From contig JAPYMA010000160.1 of the NCBI GenBank assembly GCA_035041965.1, positions 1-64,000 of the forward strand: a stretch of DNA of 64,000 nt, given 5' to 3'. The notes below the pieces were generated by a model. That model worked only from the letters and a program-made list of their open reading frames with translations, was not told where the DNA came from and ran no database searches. Position 1 is the stretch's first letter. Each line of letters starts with the position of its first letter. Source of the DNA: Anisakis pegreffii (Eukaryota; Nematoda; Chromadorea; Rhabditida; Anisakidae). Positions 37,401-49,067 of the stretch are shown piece after piece. The position numbers were made by a program, and so were the translations under genes.

Positions 37401-39936
37401 AGACAAAACAAATTGCTTTGCGGTATGCAGCAATTAAAAAATGTCTACATTGTTTTCGACACATTATCAAAACATCAAACAATATGACATATTTAGAACA
37501 TACAGTAACTGAGCGTGTCATAAGTACTTCGATAATCACCAGACGGAAATCCTTACAGCTTTGTGATGGAATAGATTTATGTATTTTACTGATATTAGTC
37601 ATAAAAATAATAATAATAATACCAATAATGATAGTAATAATACTAACACTAATGACGATAATAATTCGAACATAACAACAGGTGTAATAATAAAAACAAC
37701 GGCAATAATAACAAACAAATTGATAAAAACATTAATCAGGGTAACTGTAACATTAAACATAATCATATAATAATGAAGCAACAACTGTAATAATACTGAT
37801 CAAAACAAATTCGTCATCCTGAATTACATCAGACAAATGTGCTGTGCTCTAAGTAGCAGATCTGCTCGATTTAATTGTGATTCAAGCTGGCCTGAATCCT
37901 TTTGATGATACGGAACCATTGTTAATTTTTCACGAATTAACGATGGAAGGTCATTGTTGAATAACTATCTATCTCTCTCTCATTTCATTCTGAGCATCGA
38001 GAGGATTGCAGTTAGTTTTCTGAGAGCATTTCGATGACCCTTCAGAAGTCGCCTTCCCTTATGCATCCTTAAACGATCCCCTGTGAAAGTGTTGCTGTTA
38101 ATATCATATCTACTTAATGGATAGAACTGATACCTTATAAGAGATGTGATCACGTGAATAACAAACATCATGAATACCAAATAACACGTGAATACCAATA
38201 TCAAATCACGTCGTTGCCTGGCTCAGTCTCCGCAACACAGCAATTGACACAGTAATCGGTGCTGAAACAAAACTCCTCCTTCTCGAATGAGATTTCAGTC
38301 CGAGATCTACCAATTTCCAGTACTTCATCTCTAGTTTTTTCGCATCGTTCCATTTCTCATCTCTGAGCGCGAGGCCGAATCTTAGTCTTGACCATATGGT
38401 CAGGTTTGAAATTTTCGTGAACTCTAAGCTATAAATTCTGCATAATTTTCCAAATCTTCCATTTGTGAGAGATGGGATATCTTGTGGTAGCAAAATTCCG
38501 GTGCTGCTTCGATGTTCACCTATCGCAGAACTTCCCAGTGATCTGATGTGTTTTCCGTTTGGAAGAGAACTGATCTGGGAGCAACATGACAATTTGATCA
38601 ATGTGATAATACATAGATGTTCTACAGAGCAGTCTCATGAATTGATTCCGATCATGTTATATGAATAACATTTCGTACGTTTTTTTGACACATCTTACTA
38701 TTAACAACTCAGCTTTAATAATGACAGCATCTAAAAGCGATAACTCATGCATTATTTATAGTTTCATCATATATTCTTGCGGAAATAACGCTAATCTGTG
38801 AAACGCATTGATTTTGAGGGAATATTCAGGGTATGAGTATAGATGATGGATGTGGAAGCGTCAACTCATCAATAATTCATCATATTCACATAAGGATGTT
38901 CGTATAACCAACCGCTATTGTGGATCTCATTAATATGATACGTAATAAATCTAACTTAATTTTTTTTGGTCGAAGTACATTTTCATCATGATATCATGCT
39001 TCAACTGCTGATTTCGTTTCGTTCACTGTTCGCGATGACTGTTGTTGAAGAACTGGTGGTTCACAGATACCTCAGAGATGAACAATGAGAGCTGAACATC
39101 ACAGTCAACTAAATTAGCTGCATTCAAAATAGCAAGAAAAATTTCCGCCTAAATCACTAGTTAGACCATTGCTTCGGTAGTGTTGAATTGGTTGCAACTA
39201 ATGTTACCCAATTTGGACATTGCTGTCCACGAATGGACCGATATGACATCAAGGGAAGATCAGTTTTGTGGAGCTTAATAAGCCCCTCAAACCCGGTGTA
39301 CTTCGTTTGATTGTAGCCATGAAACTAGCTGTCAAATATTGCTGCAATAGCTTAGATATCGAATCGCTCGAAAAAGGTTGATAAGCATGGCTTTCGAGGA
39401 AAAACCGAACAAAAGCCTGTCAGTAATAGTCAAATGATAGACAGATGGGTTGATGGCCAATTTGACTGGTGGATTCAAGCGTTGTGCTTTCACTCAATCG
39501 CGTTCAGCTACAACGAATGAGGCTATGAGAGAATCAAATCGTTGATAAAGCAGTTTCAGACAGCTGGATTGGAAACCGACTGGATTTCTTGTTTTAATAG
39601 AGATTTGCGCATTCATTTCGATGGTCGATCACTTGGATTTGCTTCTTTTTTTGTGCGGATTGCTTCGTGTCGATAACAAAAGACAGAAAAATGCCCATTG
39701 CTGACTTACTTCATCTTGCCAAAGCCTTTATTGTTCTAGAATGAAGTACCAGTCTCATTTTCATGAGCAACGCGCATTCAGCATACAATATCCATTAATA
39801 GCCAGATGGTTTTTCAGTTTGTAACTTGTATTTGAGGTGCTGTAAAGAATATAATCAATTCATAAATTCAACTCGATCAATTGAACTTGTTTTAGAAAAA
39901 TTTCTAGTTGTTTGTGTATTCGTTGATGTATTTTGC
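34461..39936. other. gene-poor region upstream of transporter C
   Basis: Begins with gene C's acceptor CCTCCTCTCAG (minus, about 34464-34474). No gene is firmly supported. Noted frames: 34490-34720 (minus, ATG, 76 codons), opposed by an equally open plus frame at 34518-34733; 37312-37602 (minus, ATG, 96 codons, eight cysteines); 38206-38601 (minus, 131 codons, no ATG at its start). GGTAGGTAGGTA near 35798 and an AAT/AAC tract at 37603-37770 are simple repeats. Confidence 0.35.
37603..37770. repeat. AAT/AAC-rich microsatellite
   Basis: An imperfect run of AATAAT, AACAAT and ATAAC words. It creates spurious Asn/Thr-rich and Ile/Val-rich frames on both strands. Confidence 0.8.
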
Positions 39937-40710
39937 TTATTGTACATCAATACGTAGCAGTTGTAGGCGGTGAATGATTAAGCAAGTGAACATTGCTATA
40001 AATTGAACGATGCCGATGATATAGTGATATGCTTGCACATGTGTGACTGACTTTACAGGATATTCAATCGAAATCCGATTTGCTAGTCGCCGAGCTGGTT
40101 TAAGACTCACCATTTTGTGCGATTTGAATTTTTCATTGTCTTGTGACAATATTGAATGCAATTTTTGACCAAATTCGAGCAAAATTCATTGTTGCATGTT
40201 GCACTTACATAATGCTTGTTAAGATTTCTTTCCAAAAACATTTCCATTGTTTTTGAGCATTATTCAGAAAAGTTTTAGAATTCAGCCCCAGCAAATTTTC
40301 CCATTCAAGTTCAGTCAACGAGCGCTTAATTCCGAGCGATTCGTTTCAATATCTCGTCCGAATTATCGTATGCTTCATCGATTTTATAGTAGTATTTGAT
40401 ATTTTGGATAATACAAGCGAAAATACGATATGTAAGAATAATCGTAACATGGGCAACGATTGTTCTATCCAGTGAGCTAGTCAATGCGTTGAAATGATCG
40501 ATTAATAACGTTACGGCAGTATTGGTCATCAAATATCTGACATGTTCAAGTGCGTGTGCATAACCTACATTCAATCCGATATCGAATGCGTCCTCGTTAC
40601 TGAGTCTTGCTTACTTCTGTTTCCATAATCATCCGCGCAATTATTCCCGATTTCATGTGTTCAACGTTTGAATTCAGTGCCTCTTCACAATTTCTAACAA
40701 ATCATATTTT
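39937..40710 (-). CDS. candidate gene region, uncharacterised membrane protein
   Basis: Three minus-strand segments look coding. About 40710-40632 follows TTTGTTAG and ends at a good donor (ACAGAA|GTAAGC), reading ...EEALNSNVEHMKSGIIARMI.... 40595-40326 ends ...YDNSDEILKRIARN-stop and holds a hydrophobic stretch TIVAHVTIILTYRIFACIIQ. 40190-39937 ends after a second hydrophobic stretch YHYIIGIVQFIAMFTCLIIH. I could not join them in one consistent phase, so they may be separate genes, alternative ends or chance. No family is recognised. Confidence 0.25.
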
Positions 40711-42675
40711 TTCCAGTGATTTTATTGCTGCATAAATTGTAATTTTCCTCATCATGGCGCAATCAGCTCTACTCATGTCAATGTGAACGACGTATGCTAT
40801 GACGTATTTTAATTGCAAACCGACACACTCCTATTCACCAACGTTCTCGGAAATTTCCGTCTGCACTGATGATATAAAACGATAGATACGTAGTTCTGAC
40901 GAGAGCTCGGAAACAGTCATGAGATATTGAACATTTGAGCATTATTATCAGAAGTTGGCAGGTTGGTGAGGATCTGGAGACGTTGTTGATGGTGGTTTGC
41001 TCGCCGAGAAATCTTCTAGAGACTGACATTTCCAGGCCTTCCAAGGCATCCGATTGTCAACTGAATTTCTTGTGAATGATCGACGCATTCAGTGTTCGCG
41101 GCAGCATTGAGCAGCTACGTTTTGAAATGTTTTGATTGATTGTTGTCAGATTAAACTCAATCAACAATCTCACTTTCATGACATTTCCCATTTAATATAA
41201 CTTCTTTTTTTTTGTTGCTGTTGCTGCTGCAACTGAAAGAATTCAACTGAAAAAGACAATGCGCAATTTCAATGGTGAAATCGATCAAATATCGTGCACG
41301 AATATTTTCATCAGACTGCGAAAAGCATCGAGAATCATTTTTAGACGAAATCGATTACCGAAAAATTCTTCTCGTTCCGAGAACGGAATGAAGAATTTTC
41401 ACATTGCAATTGGAATGTTCAATGGAAGAGTCACGAAATTCTCCTGCTATGGAAATGTTCCACATTCATACACTATACAAATATATATTCATCCTTCACA
41501 TTTTTGGAAATATATATTCATTATTCACATTTTTATCAGAGTGTTGATACACTCAGATCATTTTCATTTTATCATTGTGCAATCTCATATTCTTTTATAT
41601 AATCCTAGAAGGTGAATTTAAAATTGATTCTGAATCGAAATCATGAATTGAACTCATTTGGCATTATCTCATCCTAACTTCTTTTTTAACTGTCTTTCAC
41701 TTCACACCTAGGAATGCCGACTTTTGATTCACCTTCATGATGGGAAAGTTTTTGAGAGATGTTCAGCATTGTAATTGTCCTCGTTTTTGATTTCAGAAGC
41801 ATTTCAAGCAAATACAAATATAAGAGAACGTCTTATTATGACAAGAGTATGAGCTTTTACGGATCAAGATGGATTAAGATGGTTGCTTAAGATAAAAGCG
41901 TGCTCGACAAAACTTTATCCGTATATCATCGCTGATTTGAAAGGATGTTTTGAACGCCTCGATCATACTTAATAGTCATACATACACTTCCGCTTGATGC
42001 TCACCATGCCGAGTTTCAGTCGTGTTTCGTACATGTCGCACCGAATCAACACATGAACGTTTCATCGTCAGTGTCACTTCTTGAAACATTTATGAATTCA
42101 CGATATATAAGTACGCTCGACTTCACTCGAAAGCACACTGAAAGCATATTGTTAGCGATGACTGATTCAAGAATTGCACTCCTCGAATGCTCCCGAGTGG
42201 TTTACAAAACCATGATTAAAGATCAGTCATAACCAATGTGAAGCTATCGCCTCCTCCTATCTTGCATTCATCTTGATTCATGAGTTTTGCCGTAAATTTA
42301 CGAGCGATTCAATGGCTTTCGAAAATCTTTTCGGTGAGATTCTTTGAATTCAACGACAAATATTCGACGTGGGCTGAGGAATACGTGACGATCGTCGATT
42401 AAGAGGATAGAGGATAGTTTTCGTAAGCCACCTAACTGTTTGAGCGAATCGTCAAGGAATGTGGTCGTTTGATTGCAATGGATTGCAAACTCATTTCATT
42501 TCAACTGGTTATATTGTGCATTCGTATTACTGGAAGTTCTCTCGAAGAAGTGTGTAGGTTGGAAAAATATTTTGTGACGCAAATTGCTTAATTTTATTTA
42601 CTGCTTAATGGGCACTCAATGACAATTCGATTTAGTCAGCAAATGTTTTTAAGCGAAAGACACAGAGAAGGAGCC
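40711..42675. other. no gene firmly seen
   Basis: A minus-strand frame at 41044-40835 has C-ending codons but no fixed start. A plus-strand ATG frame at 41259-41615 (118 codons) is GC-richer in its first half, becomes AT-rich later and follows a CTG-rich run near 41216-41231. Neither shows a domain. Confidence 0.3.
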
Positions 42676-42764
42676 TTACTTATCATCATCATCACCACCA
42701 TCAATTCCAAAGCATTTCTTCGCTTTCGTGCGCATTTCGTCATCGAGTTCTTTAGTGTCTGCGT
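42676..42764 (-). CDS. candidate acidic terminal exon
   Basis: Opens after CACAAAAACAG and runs 29 codons to TAA, reading ADTKELDDEMRTKAKKCFGI and ending GGDDDDK. The GAT-rich end is also a short microsatellite, so part of its coding look could be accidental. Upstream exons were not identified; another short terminal-like frame (DAAEAVNTFAGTSTKKH-stop) lies at about 43090-43150 on the same strand. Confidence 0.25.
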
Positions 42765-43396
42765 CTGTTTTTGTGGTTCATTTGAGAATTTACATTAATT
42801 CTTTTGCTCGAAAGCAATTAAAAGTTTTCCTGAATTTTGTCTTGTTTTAAGAATTCTCAGTGATCTATTCAGTGGTCTTGTTCAAGGTTTGGTTTTCTGT
42901 CGAAAAAGCCCAGACGACTCTAGATATGGATTGAAACTCATCCTAGAGTGGACTGTTACTTCGAGGATTCACTCATTAGACGGGTTTCTTTCGAGCGTTT
43001 TGAGGAGGTGAAACCGAGTCTGGGTCAATAATGAACACTTCTATCCGCTAAAAGAATAAGTTTATTGCTGTTTAATCACTGCAGATATTAGCTAATGTTT
43101 TTTCGTTGACGTTCCAGCGAAAGTATTGACTGCTTCAGCCGCATCTGAGCTATAGATTAGAATTTTTTCCCCTTAAAAAAGACGAAGAAGTGCTCAGTGA
43201 TTTGCATGCACTTATCATCATATGAAGCAGCCATACGATAGTGAGCTGAGCCAAACAATATGTTTCAATTCATTAAGAATGGATAGCCTTTTTCGTGTAA
43301 GAAAATTGGAGAGAGATCTCGTAATAAACTAATTCACTCGACTCTAATGCTGCCACTAGCTCACTCGTATATTCCATGGAACTATTTAATGTATGT

Positions 43397-43636
43397 TTAT
43401 TTACTTGTTCTGATGTGTTGTGTGATGAGTATCGTTGATAGAATAGTTGTTACTAAAAGACAGCAGCATTCTGGCATCATATCTCCAAAACAACTTCTGC
43501 AATCGCGATCGACATTCAACGAATGAATAGCATAGTTTTTGCAAACGATGTGACATCTTTGTACTTTTATATTTTTAGCAGTGAAATTGTCAATGAGTTG
43601 CTTGCGTTCGTCCATTAATTGAGTGTCACTAGCCAT
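43397..43636 (-). CDS. candidate single-exon cysteine-rich small membrane protein
   Basis: An ATG-initiated frame of 79 residues starts MASDTQLMDERKQLIDNFTA. It carries eight cysteines from mid-protein (RCHIVC...DCRSC...ECCC) and a hydrophobic segment LLVTTILSTILI near the end. The stop codon overlaps AAATAAA, a polyadenylation-like signal. No acceptor precedes the ATG. No family is recognised. The polyA signal and sensible amino-acid distribution argue for it; the modest length argues against. Confidence 0.35.
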   Translation of the reverse strand: MASDTQLMDERKQLIDNFTAKNIKVQRCHIVCKNYAIHSLNVDRDCRSCFGDMMPECCCLLVTTILSTILITQHIRTSK

Positions 43637-44434
43637 AATGCTCTCGCCTTGTTGTGATTATCATCTTATCGTGCCGTCATTCTCATTTGACATGTTTCAA
43701 TCTACCAACTAGAAAGGCATCCGATGCTACAACTTCACGATGACCATTTGCAGTAATTCATTCTAGCATCTTGTAGCGCTTTATGGAAAATATTGTTTGA
43801 TACACACTCAATCGATCATTTGATGCAGCCTTGCTGGGTTCGTTAGTCTTCCAGGCGACACCTTATTTCACGCTGAGCAGGAAGAAAATTTTGTTGATAA
43901 TGAGAGAGCGTTATTGATGGTTGTTGCTTTCTTACTGCTAATTTCGAGGTCTCCTTGTCAGGTGAGACTAATGGCTTCATTTGAAATAAGATCTCGCCTG
44001 CAGATCAAAATCAACTGTGTTCTATTTATCTTTCTACCGTAATGCTACTTCAGTTTAAATAAATAAAATTAAATCCACTTAATCACTACTGGTCTCCTGA
44101 ATTCGAAAAATTCAATCCCATCTCATTTATTGGATGAAGTCAAAATCTAAAGCGAATTCAAGTGGTAAAACCCATCGTAACAGTGTTGTCATCCACTGGC
44201 GTTTTTTCCGAATGTTACGGAAATGTTTGCGGTTCTTCGTGAAAGGATTTCCGGTTTTCAAGTTTTAAGTTTCCGAAGCAGTTTATAAGCTTGATTAGCA
44301 AAGTGTTTTGATGCTATTGATCGTTTAAATTGGCACAATTACTCAACTTCCAGAGTGCTACTACAGGAAGACATATAATCTCGTGTCCACTTTCAATGAC
44401 TAGCATATTTGTTTGATGTACTCAAACATATATA

Positions 44435-46252
<1,818 letters not shown>

Positions 46253-46285
46253 ATATTAGCACACGTTGATGCGAATTTTTATTTT

Positions 46286-46489
46286 ATGTTAGCAATTTTT
46301 TACTTTATTGCAATTCTGCATGCAATCGAGACAATTATTTTCAATTGTTTCACAGCATCGAAATTGTTCCTTCATCAGTTCAACTCTTTACTTTCAAGCA
46401 AGCATGCAATAAGCACCACGATCGTTCCAAGCCAATTATGCGGTCGTCGGTTTCGTTTCTGGGACAATGTTGATTGTTCCTGCATATGA
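46286..46489 (+). CDS. candidate small secreted protein, first of a tight pair
   Basis: An ATG-initiated 67-residue frame begins with a hydrophobic, signal-like MLAIFYFIAILHAIETIIF. It ends in a cysteine-containing basic segment, SQLCGRRFRFWDNVDCSCI. An acceptor-like TTTTCATGTTCAG ends 33 bases before the ATG. Its stop codon is 14 bases upstream of the start of the next gene, with only that gene's acceptor between them. This gap-free packing is like nematode polycistronic units resolved by trans-splicing. No family is recognised. It could instead be a 5' UTR frame of the downstream gene. Confidence 0.35.
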   Translation: MLAIFYFIAILHAIETIIFNCFTASKLFLHQFNSLLSSKHAISTTIVPSQLCGRRFRFWDNVDCSCI

Positions 46490-46503
46490 ATACAATTTTT
46501 CAG

Positions 46504-46940
46504 ATGGAATCTACAGAATTCGTGGCTTTCATACTAATTGCTGTATCATTGTGGATATCAATTTGTATTCTGCTTGTTATTCAAAGGATACGACGCGATT
46601 CGAACTACGCTTATGTGTCGGGCAAAAGTGCGAAGAAAACACCGTAAGTGAGCACTTTTTATTCATAAAAAGAATGATTTATTCACCAAAAACTGTCAAC
46701 TTTCTGATGAATTATCAAATCAGTTGAGAAGTTGAACGGTGGCTTCGAGATAATATTAGGGTTCTGAAATGATGCAAAGGTTAGGTAATTCCATTTCCAT
46801 TCTTCGCTCATATGCAATCGAGATAAGGTACTCTCAGGAGGGGAAAATGCGATGAACGTGCGATTTTTCGTTTCGATCGTCTTATTCCAACGTTTTACTT
46901 TATTGCCGTTGGACCCTTGGGAAGACTTCAGCAGAAATAA
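46504..46940 (+). CDS. small single-pass membrane protein, two exons
   Basis: Exon 1 is 46504-46643 and exon 2 is 46838-46940, encoding 80 residues. The ATG directly abuts ATTTTTCAG, a textbook trans-splice acceptor. Exon 1 ends ACC|GTAAGTG in phase 2 and exon 2 follows GTACTCTCAG and restores frame, so signals and phase agree. Residues 6-26 (FVAFILIAVSLWISICILLV...) form one membrane helix. A basic stretch RIRR follows, so the rest is probably cytosolic, and a second hydrophobic patch is near 64-74 (PTFYFIAVGPL). The TAA overlaps an AATAAA signal. It is too small for routine ORF calling and resembles no family I know. Confidence 0.65.
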
Positions 46941-48785
46941 ATGTCAAAATGCTCATCTCATCAATATGAAATATGAATCATAGATTCTAAAATTACCGAC
47001 AATAATTCCATTAAAACGCGATAGGTTTTGAACAAAAATTTTTGGATTTTCAGGAAATGTGAAGAAAAAATTCACTTCGCTTATGATATTTAAAGGCGAT
47101 CAAGTCTACCGATTATTCACAACATGATCGACTTGATCAAATTTTTAATCTACTTTCATTGATAATCATTATTCAGTAGCAGTTTTTCGATTGCTTGATT
47201 GATATCAACGTTGAGAATTCCTCACAAATAATGTATGTGATCTCACATGTGCCTTTTGCGTGCTTCTTTTCATAGTTTTGTTCACTATGACGCATAAATA
47301 TTTCCTCAAATTTTTCCGTTGGTTTCTACACAGAAAATCATTCGATTTTGCACATTCTACGTTTGTTTTGCCATTCCTTCAAACACAACGTCATTTGTCT
47401 CATTTTACGTTCGTTCGCCTTCAGCAATCTGTTACCACTGGCCTGTGGGCATAAATATGGGAACCGAACGCCACAAATTTTTGCAAGAAACGAAAAAAAT
47501 CGAAATTTGAATGTTCTCATGGAGACAAGGTTATGATACACAGACCAAAATGATCAGTTCTTCATTATACGCGCTGAAGAAGTGATTGCAAATGCAATAC
47601 AATCACTTGGATGAGATTGAGCGGATTTCGCCGCATATCTGAGAAGCACAGCATGCAACCTTTAATTCTTCCGTTTTTTTTCCGTTCGCGGAAGGAAGTT
47701 TTGTTCGGAACCGGATGGGTTTTAGCAATTTCACTGAGATGAGAGCGAAATGCGTTAAACTGATGTGTTTCGTCTCGTTTATCTGCTGTTATCATCGGGA
47801 GTGCTTTACGAGATCTTGTCGAAATTCTACGCAACAACTGAATGAAAGCGATGAATAACCAACTCGTCTCTTCTGATTAATAATTGGTTAAGGTCCTTTG
47901 AAAAGAATTGACTTGTTTAAAGGGTTCTGTCAAAGGCATTGTCTGGTTTGCGTTACACAATGGAGAGTTTACATTAATTTGAGCTTTGCTATGCGCGATT
48001 GGTTGCAGACGAAGACGAATACAGACAGATACGATGGAACTAGGTGAACATTGTGTAAAATGGCGAATAAACAGAGAAAATATTCAGACGAGAGATAGAT
48101 AAATGGGATCGTTGGTTGGATGAACAGAACGATGAGGATGACTTAATGATACTGCATCCGCTTATCATAAATAAACAAAATGGTTGTCGTTAAACGCGCA
48201 AAAAAAAACGATTATATCTCCAAAAGAGTTGATTGACTCGTTCTGAACCATTCCATAAATCTCAATCGACGCGAGTCAATTCAAATGACATTCTATAATC
48301 CCTTCAAAAAACACCATCTCATTTATCATGCAGGTGAACTTTATTCCATATCGAGTGCAATTTCAAGTCAAATCATTCACTGCACATTCGTTAGGTTCGA
48401 CTCTGATTATCAGACTTGTCCAATCAGTCAAAATTTACAATTAATCATGAAAGCAGCCCTAATATCAGACTCGTATGAAGGTGTTTCCACTGGATGTGAA
48501 AGCGGTGGAAAATGCAGCATTAAAGAAGAAAACTAGATCTGTTCTGATGCTAACTGAGAGTATCTTCTCATTTGGGTTTTTTTGCTTGAATTCTGCAGGT
48601 CATATCAATGAATTTGTAATAACTGGACACATCCAATTAGCAGATAATGTATAATATGGACAATAGTGTTACACATGAGAACACATTTATTTAAGGATAC
48701 ATGACAACGTTTATCAATCAGTGGTTCATAATCGGTTCTGTAGTACTGGAAAAGACGACGTTCATTATTAGACGTTTCACAATCA
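46941..48785. other. spacer with two uncertain frames
   Basis: A plus-strand ATG frame at 48285-48536 (83 codons) ends STGCESGGKCSIKEEN and looks plausible, but has no acceptor or polyA signal. A minus-strand frame at 47565-47837 has balanced codons from an internal ATG (MITADKRDETHQ...) but no recognised domain. No repeat stands out. Confidence 0.3.
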
Positions 48786-49067
48786 TTATTTCGTTGCTTT
48801 TGACACACTGGTTTTCTTGAGCGGATAGACTCTGGATGGTTCGCTGACTTGGTCTGAGCTTGGTTTAGTGGAGGAGGTGGCGGTCTTTTTTGGTGTTGTC
48901 GAGACTTTTGAGGGGGTTCCAGACGATTTGGCAGTCGGTTTTGCTGGTGTGGTGGTCGCCGCTGCTTCACCTTCGTTCGCGCCGTCAGTGGCATCAGACT
49001 TTTCGGCAGCTTTCTTTTTCACAATCTTCTTCTTCGGTGGAACTGCAGGGGCGGCTTTGGTTTTCGG
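48786..49067 (-). CDS. alternative distal C-terminal exon of the tropomodulin-like gene
   Basis: It opens after AAAATTTTAG in phase 0 and encodes 93 residues, PKTKAAPAVPPKKKIVKKKA... ending YPLKKTSVSKATK. Composition matches the proximal tail exon (Lys, Ala, Pro, Thr, Ser). The proximal exon contains an in-phase donor GATGAG|GTAACT at 50796/50795, which would replace its last 119 residues with this exon. A weaker in-phase donor (AAAAG|GTCTGA) overlaps the proximal stop and would instead append this exon. Either way two different tails are predicted. Confidence 0.7.
   Translation of the reverse strand, partial: PKTKAAPAVPPKKKIVKKKAAEKSDATDGANEGEAAATTTPAKPTAKSSGTPSKVSTTPKKTATSSTKPSSDQVSEPSRVYPLKKTSVSKATK

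Noticed and set aside
37418..37784. Frames of Asn/Thr or Ile/Val repeats on both strands
   Set aside because: They are produced by the AAT/AAC tract at 37603-37770.
38206..38668. Plus-strand reading vaguely like a Cys-loop receptor ligand-binding region (VNSKL, FPFG), and a 131-codon minus frame over the same bases
   Set aside because: The plus reading contains stops and needs frame changes, and the resemblance is a few residues. The minus frame lacks an ATG near its start and any known motif.
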